Of a DNA stretch of 64,000 nt, positions 33,217-40,875 are shown piece by piece (the stretch's first letter is position 1; every line of letters starts with the position of its first letter). The position numbers and the translations under genes are program-made. The stretch lies in the NCBI GenBank assembly GCA_020849275.1, contig JADLGO010000064.1, positions 70,289-134,288 on the forward strand, read 5' to 3'. The notes beneath the pieces are model-generated. The model saw only the letters and a program-made list of their open reading frames with translations, was not told the DNA's origin and did no database searches. This DNA is from Chthonomonadales bacterium. Its GTDB lineage: Bacteria; Armatimonadota; Chthonomonadetes; Chthonomonadales; CAJBBX01.

Positions 33217-34146
33217 ATGGCGGCTCGAGAGGGCGAGCGGCACGTGGTGACGGGGGCATTCGGGTTCACGGGGCAGCGCATCGCCGCGCGTCTGCTGGAG
33301 GCCGGAGTCGAGGTGACGACGCTCACGAGTCGGCCCGAGAGCGAGAGCCCGTTCGGCGGGCGCGTGCGCGCCGCGCCGTTTGACTTCGACCGGCCGGATC
33401 GGCTGGTCGAGACGCTGCGCGGCGCCGCTGTGCTCTACAACACCTACTGGGTGCGCTACGCCCACTCGGGCGCCACCTATGAGCGCGCGGTCGAGAACTC
33501 GCGTGCGCTCCTCGGCGCCGCCTGCCGGGCGGGTGTGCGGCGCGTGGTGCACGTGAGCATCGCCAACCCCTCGCTCGACTCGCCGCTGCCCTACTACCGC
33601 GGAAAGGCGATGCTGGAGCGTGACCTGGGCTCCTCCGGCCTATCGCACGCCATCCTGCGGCCCACCGTCGTCTTCGGGCCAGGCGACATCCTGATCAACA
33701 ACATCGCCTGGTTCGTGAGGCGCTCCCCGGTGTTCGCCGTGCCCGGCGACGGCGCTTACGGCGTGCGGCCGATCTTCATCGAGGACATGGCCGACCTCGC
33801 CGTGCGGGAGGGGGCCGGCACCGAGGACACCGTTCTGGATGCCGTCGGGCCCGAAACCTACCGCTTTGACGAGCTGGTGGCGCTGATCGCCCGGTCCCTG
33901 GGTCGCCGAGTGCGGCTTCTGCACGTTCCGCCGGGCCTGGCGCTGGCCCTCACGCGGGCGGCGGGCTGGTGGGTCGGCGACGTCGTCCTCACGCGCGAGG
34001 AGATCGCCGGCCTGATGCAGGGGCTTCTCGTATCGCGCGCTGCGCCGACCGGCGCCACGCGGCTCAGCGCGTGGCTCGCGGAAAACCGCCGCTCCGTGGG
34101 AGTACGCTACGCATCCGAGGTGGCGCGGCATTTCCGGGGCCGATAG
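33217..34146 (+). CDS. NAD(P)-binding SDR/NDUFA9-like epimerase family protein
   Basis: A 309-residue Rossmann protein of the atypical SDR group. The dinucleotide motif is HVVTGAFGFTGQRIA (TGxxGxxG), followed by FDFDRPDRLVETLRGAAVLYNTYWV, RRVVHVSIANPS, PYYRGKAMLERDL (the YxxxK pair) and SHAILRPTVVFGPGDILINNIAW. The last blocks match the NDUFA9/YwnB-like branch. The substrate is not inferable. GGAGGGGAGG precedes the ATG. A redoxin gene follows by 18 nt, so a redox role in one operon is possible. Confidence 0.8.
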   Translation: MAAREGERHVVTGAFGFTGQRIAARLLEAGVEVTTLTSRPESESPFGGRVRAAPFDFDRPDRLVETLRGAAVLYNTYWVRYAHSGATYERAVENSRALLGAACRAGVRRVVHVSIANPSLDSPLPYYRGKAMLERDLGSSGLSHAILRPTVVFGPGDILINNIAWFVRRSPVFAVPGDGAYGVRPIFIEDMADLAVREGAGTEDTVLDAVGPETYRFDELVALIARSLGRRVRLLHVPPGLALALTRAAGWWVGDVVLTREEIAGLMQGLLVSRAAPTGATRLSAWLAENRRSVGVRYASEVARHFRGR

Positions 34147-34164
34147 GCCACCAGGGAGGGCAAC

Positions 34165-34659
34165 ATGCTGCGGAACAAGACCAGGCCGCCGACCTTTGCG
34201 CTTCCGGACGAGGCGGGCGAGATGCGCACGCTGGATGAGCTGCGCGGCGACGGCATCCTGGTGCTGCTGTTTCTGCGCTTCGCCGAGTGCCCCACCACCC
34301 GGCGCGACCTGCTGGCCTACGCCAACGTGAGCGGGCGCCTGGAGGCGCTTGGCGCGCGCCTGGTCGCCGTGACGGCCGACACCGTCGAGGGGCACGCCGA
34401 CCTCTGCCGCCGGCTGGAGCCCGGATTCCCGGTCCTCTCGGACGCGCGCTTCGAGGTGTCGGGGCGGTACGGTGTCTATCACTCCGACGAGACGGACGAG
34501 GGGCCGCAGCCTCACGGCGAGCCGGCGGTCTTCGTGGTGGATGTGGAGGGGGAACTGGCCTACAGCCAGTCGCAGACCGGGCCGAAGGGGCTGGCGAACG
34601 CGGCGGAGATCGCGCTGATCGTTCAGTACATGGCCGCGAACAGCGGGCGGTACTGGTAG
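34165..34659 (+). CDS. AhpC/TSA-type redoxin with atypical active site
   Basis: A 164-residue thioredoxin-fold protein. The family frame is clear (RPPTFALPDEAGEMRTLDELRGDGILVLLFLRFAECPTTRRDLLAY, then LVAVTADTVEGHADLCRRLEPGFPVLSDARFEVSGRYGVY). The putative reactive cysteine (Cys42) sits in AECPTTRRD, where related PrxQ-like or YyaL-type redoxins have WCPxC; there is no second cysteine two or five residues on, and the peroxiredoxin PxxxTxxC motif is absent. Peroxide reduction would need a resolving thiol from elsewhere (Cys76 region is present). GGAGGG precedes the ATG. Confidence 0.78.
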   Translation: MLRNKTRPPTFALPDEAGEMRTLDELRGDGILVLLFLRFAECPTTRRDLLAYANVSGRLEALGARLVAVTADTVEGHADLCRRLEPGFPVLSDARFEVSGRYGVYHSDETDEGPQPHGEPAVFVVDVEGELAYSQSQTGPKGLANAAEIALIVQYMAANSGRYW

Positions 34660-34831
34660 CGAGGGCACCCGGCCGTGCTGCCCGGCCCCGGGGGCCCGGC
34701 GGGGTACCCGCGGCCACGGGGTGGGAGGAGCGCGAGCAAGCGGCAGGTGTGCGGGCCGGCCGCGGCGAACAGGAGGCCGGCGCGGCCCACCCCCCCGGGG
34801 CGCGCTTCGTGATAGCTCAGGAGGACCCCGT

Positions 34832-36832
34832 ATGCGCCCGCTCGCAGCCCGCGCGCTCGCCCGCGCCACGCTTGCCACCCTGCTCGCCTGCACGGTCGCC
34901 GCGCATGCGGCCGGCCAGAAGCCCGGCGCGGCCAGTCCCCCGTCCGCCACGTTCCCGGCCGTCGTCGATGCCGCCCTGAAGGACGCGATGCGCCGTGCTC
35001 CGGCCGCGTCGAAGTACCCCAACAGCGGCTACGCCCGCCTGCTCGACCTCGCCACCGTCACCGTCCGGCCCGACGGTACCACCGTGACGGACACCTACGA
35101 GGCGAACAAGCTCTACAACGAGCGGGGCCGCGGCGCCGCGGAGGTCGACATCCCCTTCAACGCGTCCTATGGGCGCGTCGAGGTGCTGTCCGCCTTCACC
35201 ATTCGCAAGGACGGGCGCATCGTGCCGGTTCGCCGGGCGGACGTGCGCGTCGGCAGCCGCTACAGCGACTACCCGCTCTACGACGACACGAAGGCGGTCG
35301 GCTTCTCCATGCCCGCCGTCGAGGACGGATGCGTGATCGTCCACAGGGTGCGCGAGGTGACGAGGCCGATCCTGCCGGGCCACTTCTGGACGCGCTGGGC
35401 CTTCTCCAGCCGGGAGCCGGCGGTCGTGAGCCGTTTGACGCTGCGCGCCCCCGCCGACAAACCCGTGCGCGCGCAGGTACTCAATGACCCTGGCGTGAAG
35501 CCGAGCGTCACGCTCTCGCCCGATGGCCGCGCGAGGACCTGGGTCTGGGAGATGCGCGACCTGCCACCGGTCGAGGTGGAGCCCTCCATGCCGGAGGCCA
35601 CCGAGGTGACGCGGTGGCTGGAGGTGACCTCTCTCGACTCGTGGCAGCAGGTGGCCGCGTGGTTCTGGGGCCTGGCGAAGCCGCGGTTTGCGGCGAACGG
35701 GGCCTTGCGCGCCGCCGCCGAGAAGTTAATCGCCGGCAAGGCGACGCCGGAGGAGAAGGCAAAGGCGATCTACGATTGGGTTGCGACGCGCGTGCGCTAC
35801 GTGGGCCTGGAGTTCGGCCTCTCCGCCTTCCAGCCGCACGCCGCGAGCGAGGTGCACGCCAAGCTCTACGGTGACTGCAAGGACAAGGCCGGCCTGTTGA
35901 TCGCGATGCTCGGGGTCGCCGGGATCGCGGCGCACCCGGTGCTGCTGAGCGCCGGAGAGCGCTTCCCGATGCACACGCTCCTGCCCTCGCCGGCCACATT
36001 CGACCACTGCATCGCCGTGGCCGAGGTCGGCGGCAAGCCGGTGTGGCTTGACCCGACGTCCGAGGTCTGCGCCTACGGCGACATCCCCGACTCCGATCGC
36101 GGCGCCGACGCGCTTGTGGTGCGCGATGGGCAGGCCGAGTGGCGGACGGTGCCGGACTGGACGGCGCTGGACAACCGAATCGAGTTCCGGACGAAAGTCA
36201 CCCTCTCGGCCGACGGAAGCGCCGACGTGCACGCCGAGGCGCGCTTCCTCGGCGAGAGCGGCCAGGGCATGCGCGCCTATATGCGCCAACTCTCGCCCGA
36301 CCAGCGCAGACAGGTGGCGCAGGGGCTGGCGCAGGCGTTTGCCGGCGGCACCACGCTCACCGACAGCTCCGTGCCCGATGGCATGGACCGCGAGGGGCCG
36401 TTCGTGCTGCGCTTCTCCCTGCGCACCACCGCGTGGGCGCGCAAGGTGGGCAAGTTGCTCCTGGTACCGCTGCGCACCGGCGCCGCGGGCTCGTCGCAGC
36501 GCCACCCGTACGTGAAAGAGGAGCGGGTGTGGCCGGTCGTGCTGCCCTCGGCCGCCGGCCAGAGCACCGAGACGGTCTTCACCCTCCCCGAGGGCTACGA
36601 GGTGGAGGAGGCCCCGCGGGACGTGCGGCTCGATGGGCCGCTCAACTCCGCGGAGCGCAGAACCGTGCGCGGCGCGGACGGCCGCACCGTCACGATCACG
36701 AGCCTCTCCACCCAGGAGGCGGGCCGCGTTCCCGTGGCCGACTACCCGAAGCTCAAAGCGTTCTACGACGAGGTGCTGCGCCTGACGGAGGACCAACTCG
36801 TCCTGCGGCAGCCCGGCTCCGCCGCCCCCTGA
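34832..36832 (+). CDS. Secreted DUF3857/transglutaminase-like protein
   Basis: A 666-residue exported protein. Signal peptide: ALARATLATLLACTVAAHA. Residues ~60-290 are DUF3857 (YNERGRGAAEVDIPFNASYGRVEVL). A transglutaminase-like cysteine-peptidase core follows, with Cys in YGDCKDKAGLLIAML, His in TFDHCIAVAEV and Asp in WLDPTSEVCAYGDIP, all present. The last 200 residues form the beta-rich DUF3858-type tail. Such proteins are widespread in Bacteroidota and Armatimonadota and are thought to act on extracellular peptides. GGAGG lies 7 nt before the ATG at 34832. rnhA starts 24 nt after the stop. Confidence 0.85.
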   Translation: MRPLAARALARATLATLLACTVAAHAAGQKPGAASPPSATFPAVVDAALKDAMRRAPAASKYPNSGYARLLDLATVTVRPDGTTVTDTYEANKLYNERGRGAAEVDIPFNASYGRVEVLSAFTIRKDGRIVPVRRADVRVGSRYSDYPLYDDTKAVGFSMPAVEDGCVIVHRVREVTRPILPGHFWTRWAFSSREPAVVSRLTLRAPADKPVRAQVLNDPGVKPSVTLSPDGRARTWVWEMRDLPPVEVEPSMPEATEVTRWLEVTSLDSWQQVAAWFWGLAKPRFAANGALRAAAEKLIAGKATPEEKAKAIYDWVATRVRYVGLEFGLSAFQPHAASEVHAKLYGDCKDKAGLLIAMLGVAGIAAHPVLLSAGERFPMHTLLPSPATFDHCIAVAEVGGKPVWLDPTSEVCAYGDIPDSDRGADALVVRDGQAEWRTVPDWTALDNRIEFRTKVTLSADGSADVHAEARFLGESGQGMRAYMRQLSPDQRRQVAQGLAQAFAGGTTLTDSSVPDGMDREGPFVLRFSLRTTAWARKVGKLLLVPLRTGAAGSSQRHPYVKEERVWPVVLPSAAGQSTETVFTLPEGYEVEEAPRDVRLDGPLNSAERRTVRGADGRTVTITSLSTQEAGRVPVADYPKLKAFYDEVLRLTEDQLVLRQPGSAAP

Positions 36833-36856
36833 CAGCCGACCCCAGACGGAGTACCG

Positions 36857-37339
36857 ATGTCCGACCTGCAGCACGTGACGATCTACACGGACGGCGCCTG
36901 CCTCGGCAATCCCGGGCCTGGTGGCTACGGCGCCGTCCTTCTTTTCGGCGAGCAGCGCCGCGAGCTCTCGGAGGGCTTCCGCCGCACCACCAACAACCGG
37001 ATGGAGATCCTGGCCGTTGTCGCGGCCCTTCGTGCCCTCCGCCACCCGTGCGATGTGACCGTGTATAGCGATTCGCAGTACGTGGTGAACGCCATGGGCA
37101 AGGGCTGGGCCCGGCGCTGGCGGGCGAGCGGCTGGATGCGCACGCCCACGGAGCCCGCACGGAACGCCGACCTGTGGGAGGATTTGCTGGCGCTCTGCCA
37201 GACGCACCGTGTGCGCTTCTGCTGGGTGCGAGGCCACGCGGGCCACCGCGAGAACGAGCGGTGCGATGGGCTCTCCGTGGCCGCGGCCCGCGGACCGGCG
37301 TGGAGCGTGGACGAGGTCTACGAACGCGGCGGACACTGA
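36857..37339 (+). CDS. rnhA: Ribonuclease HI
   Basis: A 160-residue enzyme cutting the RNA strand of RNA-DNA hybrids. The catalytic carboxylates are all present: Asp12 (YTDGACLGNPGPGGYG), Glu50 (NNRMEILAV), Asp72 (VYSDSQYVVNAM) and Asp137 (NERCDGLS); His127 lies in WVRGHAGH. The basic-protrusion helix (KGWARRWRASGWMR) is also present, as in E. coli RNase HI. It converges on the 5'-nucleotidase-like gene with 37 nt between the stops. Confidence 0.96.
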   Translation: MSDLQHVTIYTDGACLGNPGPGGYGAVLLFGEQRRELSEGFRRTTNNRMEILAVVAALRALRHPCDVTVYSDSQYVVNAMGKGWARRWRASGWMRTPTEPARNADLWEDLLALCQTHRVRFCWVRGHAGHRENERCDGLSVAAARGPAWSVDEVYERGGH

Positions 37340-37376
37340 CGGCGGCGCCGGGGGACCGCCCGGCGCTCCCGCGCCA

Positions 37377-38891
37377 TCAGGCCGGAGCGGGAGCGGCGCG
37401 CCTCCCGCAGTCCCTCGCTGGGTGGTTCGCCCGGGCGCGGCAGGTGAGCGCGGCGTGGTCGCGAACGCCCTCCGATGCAGTCCCGAGGTGCTCGATCAGC
37501 GCGTCGCGCACGTCCCGGCCCGTGCTCGTGAGCCGGTCGGCAGCGATCCCCAGCGCCGACGTCGCCACGAAGTCGACCATCGCAACGCGGTAGGTGGCGC
37601 CGGACGCGAGGCGCGCGGGGTCGCCGGAGACCACCATGCCGGGCCGCGCGCGCAGGAGCGCGGCGATCTCGGCGCCGGTCATCGCCGCCACGGCGACGCC
37701 GTTGTGGTACGGCATGGCGGCGTAGACGTCGTAGCGGGTCACGTCGTGGCGGCGGAAGCTCTCGAACATGCCTTCGCCGGGCGGGTTGAGGGCGAGGTCG
37801 GCCCCGGCCGACCGGCGCATGGCGTCGCACAGCGCCTGCGTGGTCAGCCGGACACGCTCGGCGGGCGTCGCCCCCACGCGCGCGACGCGGCCCGCCACCC
37901 GACGGAACGGCCGCAGATAGGGCTCCAGCGCCGCGCGAACGTGCGGCGCTTCCGGCAGCGAGGCCGTCACGGGCAGCAGGCGGTACGCGTAGCCCTTCAA
38001 CTCCCAGCGCCCGGCGGGGCCGCGCGCCAGCCGCAGGTCCAGCCGCCCCAGGTTCACCCCGAACTCCCCCGTCTGCACGATCGGCACTCGGCGCCCGTCG
38101 AGCCCCGGCGCCTCGACGGCACGGTAGAGGAAGGTGTGCGAGTCGCCTCCCACGATGGCGTCGATGCCGCCCGTTTCCGCCGCCAGCCGCCGGTCCAGGT
38201 CCACGCCGATGTGCGTCACGGCGATCAGCACGTCGCATTGCGCTCGCGCGCGTGGAACCCACTCCTTCGCGGCCGCCAGTGGGTCGCCGATGCGCCAGCC
38301 CTGCGTCTGCGGGTAACCGGCGGAGCGCGGGGCGGTCAGCCCGAGGAAGCCGACGCGCACCCCGCGCCACACGCGCACGGCGAAGGGCAAAACGCCCTCC
38401 AGCGGCGCGCCGCGCGCGTCGGCGACGTTGGCGCAGAGCCAGTGGAAGCGCGATCGCTTCACCACGGCCAGAAGCGCGGCCTGGGAGCCAGCGGCATCGA
38501 CCGCGTCCACGCCGTCACGCGCCTTGAACTCGTTGTTGCCGATGGCCGCGAAGTCGTAGCCGATCGCGTTGAGCGCCTCGACATCCGCCAGCCCCTGCCA
38601 GGTCGTCGCCAACGGGCCGCGCGTGAACAGGTCCCCGGAATCCACGAGCGCCACCGGGTGAGCGATCGTGGAGCGCAGGCGCCGTATGAGCGTGGCGCGG
38701 CGCGCAGCGCCTCCAACCGAGGGCTTCTCCGCCTTGCCGCCCTCCGAGTAGGCGAAGGGCAGCAGGTGCCCGTGCAGGTCGTTCGTGTGCAGGATCGTAA
38801 GGTCGAGCTCGTCGGCCGCTCGCGCGCCGGGGCACGACGCGGCGGCGAGCCAGAGAACGAGCGCGAGGGTGGCGCGGCGCGACCGGCCCAT
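37377..38891 (-). CDS. UshA-like 5'-nucleotidase family protein with altered catalytic dyad
   Basis: A 504-residue exported protein with a signal peptide (ATLALVLWLAAASCPGARA). Metallophosphoesterase motifs are present: LTILHTNDLHGH, LVDSGDLFTRGP, THIGVDLD and VGGDSHTF, giving the two-metal site. The GNHEFD motif, however, reads GNNEFK: the metal-binding Asn stays, but the His and Asp that form the catalytic dyad in UshA are Asn and Lys. The C-terminal substrate domain (~320-480) is present with ADLALNPPG and YDVYAAMPYHNGVAVAAMTG. It may bind nucleotides without efficient hydrolysis or use another mechanism. GAGGAG precedes the start. Confidence 0.82.
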   Translation of the reverse strand: MGRSRRATLALVLWLAAASCPGARAADELDLTILHTNDLHGHLLPFAYSEGGKAEKPSVGGAARRATLIRRLRSTIAHPVALVDSGDLFTRGPLATTWQGLADVEALNAIGYDFAAIGNNEFKARDGVDAVDAAGSQAALLAVVKRSRFHWLCANVADARGAPLEGVLPFAVRVWRGVRVGFLGLTAPRSAGYPQTQGWRIGDPLAAAKEWVPRARAQCDVLIAVTHIGVDLDRRLAAETGGIDAIVGGDSHTFLYRAVEAPGLDGRRVPIVQTGEFGVNLGRLDLRLARGPAGRWELKGYAYRLLPVTASLPEAPHVRAALEPYLRPFRRVAGRVARVGATPAERVRLTTQALCDAMRRSAGADLALNPPGEGMFESFRRHDVTRYDVYAAMPYHNGVAVAAMTGAEIAALLRARPGMVVSGDPARLASGATYRVAMVDFVATSALGIAADRLTSTGRDVRDALIEHLGTASEGVRDHAALTCRARANHPARDCGRRAAPAPA

Positions 38892-38964
38892 GTCTGCTCC
38901 TCTCGGGACGTGTTGCTGTCAGGTTCACCGTTCACGTGGGCTCGCTCCTGCCGAGAGGCGGGGA

Positions 38965-39208
38965 TCGAGGCGACTCTGGCGAGGAGTGCGTGGGTGCAGG
39001 CTCTCGTCGTGGCGATGCTCCGGCAGCTCGTCAGCGCTCACGAGGAACTCGGAACGCTCCGCGGGCGCCGGGGCACGCGCAGCGCGCGGTTGCGCCTGAG
39101 CCGCTGATGGAGGAAGCGCACTGCGACCTGATGCGCCTCTACGCGGCGGCCGGCCAGCGCGCCGACGGGCTACAGGCGGTAGCGTCCGCCGGCGCGTGGC
39201 GCCCGTGA
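38965..39208 (+). pseudogene. Remnant of a BTAD-type transcriptional activator
   Basis: Two adjacent frames hold consecutive parts of a bacterial transcriptional activator domain, as found in SARP/AfsR regulators. The first frame reads ARSAWVQALVVAMLRQLVSAHEELGTLRG (split here: about 38977-39065); after a frame change, HAQRAVAPEPLMEEAHCDLMRLYAAAGQ follows up to about 39170. The helical order matches the BTAD tetratricopeptide pattern, but the DNA-binding part and the rest of the protein are missing. It lies between two minus-strand genes and overlaps the end of the 155-residue membrane protein gene. Confidence 0.65.
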
Positions 39209-39637
39209 CGCTCGAAGACCGGCCTCGTCCCGCGGCCAGCGCTCCTCCACGAAGCGTAGAAGGTACACCGTCGCGACGGCGCAGAGAGTCGTCGCCAAGA
39301 CGATGAACAGCGTCGCCGTAACAACCGTCGTAACCGCGCTCGCAACGCTTGCGAACACCGTGCGGCTCCGCACCATCGACAACTGGAACAGGAGCGCGCC
39401 CACGGCGCACACGGGCACCTGAAGGAGGATGGCGCGGGCATAGGTGGCGCGCAGGGCGGCCTGGAGCGGGCCGAACACCGCGCCGACCACGGCGCCCATC
39501 GCCGCGCCCACGCCCAGTTGGGCGCTGCTGTACTGGCCGGCGCCGAAGAACAACGCCGAGACCGTCTCGATGGCGAACGCGCCGCCGACGGCGCCGGCCA
39601 CGACGCCCAGCGCCAATCGTCGAAGCAGGGCTAGCAT
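39170..39637 (-). CDS. Small membrane protein, four predicted spans
   Basis: A 155-residue protein with four hydrophobic helices: about 4-28 (glycine/alanine-rich), 40-62, 70-90 and 98-130, followed by a basic tail. The pattern GVGAAMGAVVGAVFGPLQAALRA suggests helix packing by small residues. No family was recognised. GAGGAG precedes the ATG. The last 39 nt overlap the BTAD remnant on the other strand. Confidence 0.65.
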   Translation of the reverse strand: MLALLRRLALGVVAGAVGGAFAIETVSALFFGAGQYSSAQLGVGAAMGAVVGAVFGPLQAALRATYARAILLQVPVCAVGALLFQLSMVRSRTVFASVASAVTTVVTATLFIVLATTLCAVATVYLLRFVEERWPRDEAGLRASRAPRAGGRYRL

Positions 39638-39670
39638 GGGTCGCTCCTCTTCCCGCCCGTGCGCCGGCGA

Positions 39671-40366
39671 TCAGTCGGGCGGCTCGCGGTCCTGGTCCGT
39701 CATGAGCGTCCAGATGGTGATCCAGCGGCGGTCTAGGACCCACCGCACCACGCTGCCGTCGAAATAGAGGCGGAACGTCAGCCCCTTGAACCAGGGCGGG
39801 TCCCCGGGTTCCAGTCCGCCTCCAAGGCTCTCGCCGTGCAGGACGCACACGGCATAGCCGGGCCGGCCCGGCTGCGCGCGCACCTTCTCCCAGTCACCGT
39901 CATCCGAGAGCGCGCTGAAGAAGAAGTAGCCGTAGGACATCGGAAACGGCCAGTGCTCCGGCGGTGTGATCTGCTTACCCCAGGCCCCCCAGGCCCAGCC
40001 CCCCTGCGCGACCCATGCGTCGGAAGGGCAGATGAACAGGCGCCTGTCCGACACGTAGGCCGGGTAGAGCGAGTCCAGGCGCAGCGGGCGTCGGTCATCG
40101 TAGTCGTCCAGATAGAGGTGCACGGCCTTGCCGACCCGCGAGAGTTGCGACACGCACTGCGACTGGCGTCCGCTCTGCAGGGCTCGCGCAACCACGGCGA
40201 GCACCAGTCCGGCCAGCACCGTCACGACGGCGATGGCGACCAGCAACTCGATGAGCGTGAAGGCGCGCCGCCAAACGCCGCGCCGCGCCGCGCGGTAGGG
40301 GCCTGCGTCCGGGCGACCCGCGCTACACGGGCGGGCAGGCGCCGAGCACCGGGCATTGGGGTTCAT
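39671..40366 (-). CDS. Type IV prepilin-like protein with long leader
   Basis: A 231-residue protein of the prepilin N-methylation group: [21 protein letters not shown] gives the cleavage site after the basic leader and Glu5 of the mature helix. The remainder resembles the DUF1559-type pseudopilins: CVSQLSRVGKAVHLYLDDYDDRRP, RRLFICPSDAW and a C-terminal YFDGSVVRW. The leader is about 34 residues, far longer than usual. The ATG at 40366 sits directly on a GGAGG; another in-frame ATG exists at 40390. Either way the gene begins inside the cysteine-rich gene upstream. Confidence 0.8.
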   Translation of the reverse strand: MNPNARCSAPARPCSAGRPDAGPYRAARRGVWRRAFTLIELLVAIAVVTVLAGLVLAVVARALQSGRQSQCVSQLSRVGKAVHLYLDDYDDRRPLRLDSLYPAYVSDRRLFICPSDAWVAQGGWAWGAWGKQITPPEHWPFPMSYGYFFFSALSDDGDWEKVRAQPGRPGYAVCVLHGESLGGGLEPGDPPWFKGLTFRLYFDGSVVRWVLDRRWITIWTLMTDQDREPPD

Positions 40367-40705
40367 CCTCCAGGCTGTTGCAGCACCCATCCTGTACCGG
40401 ACCGCCGCACGCCGAGCAGAGGACGGCGGGAACGGGAGGCTGGCCGGTCTTCGTGCACTTCCTGATGATCAGGTACTTCTTGAGCCGTAGTTCGGGCTGT
40501 ACCACACGCAGGTGCCGGGCTCGTCCTGGCACCAGGTGATGTCCGGGCACGCCGAGCCGAACTGCTCACATGTCCACGGCGAGCCCGGGCAATGGCTGAC
40601 CTGCGCCCAGCAGGCGGCCGCGCCCCCGATGGCCAGGGCCGCCGCCAGCGCGGCCAGCGCGCTCCTCGCCCATCCGCGCCGAGCGCCCGTCCCTCGTCCT
40701 TGCAT
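40323..40705 (-). pseudogene. Cysteine-rich secreted protein gene split by a one-base frameshift
   Basis: The first frame (start 40705, AAGGAG upstream) encodes a signal peptide and CWAQVSHCPGSPWTCEQFG, CPDITWCQDEPGTCVWYSPNYGS, then stops at 40469. In the -1 frame the protein continues as KKYLIIRKCTKTGQPP, LCSACGGPVQDGCCNSLED and EPQCPVLGACPPV to a stop at 40323. Together they give about 125 residues with some 16 cysteines. One missing A in the GGCTCAAGAAG stretch near 40479 would restore the frame. It may be a real lesion, an assembly error or a slippage site. Its end overlaps the prepilin gene. Confidence 0.65.
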
Positions 40706-40875
40706 ACGAGTCGCTCCTTCCCGTGGGTTCAGCGAACCGGGTCGGACGGGACCTGGCGGCCCGGCGCGGACGCGCGACGACGCACCAACGCCCCTTGATT
40801 AGCGCCCGGGGAGGCCGTGACCTTGCGGGTCATGTCGCGCCGAACCTGCGCGGCCGCCCGCGCCCGCATGGCCCC

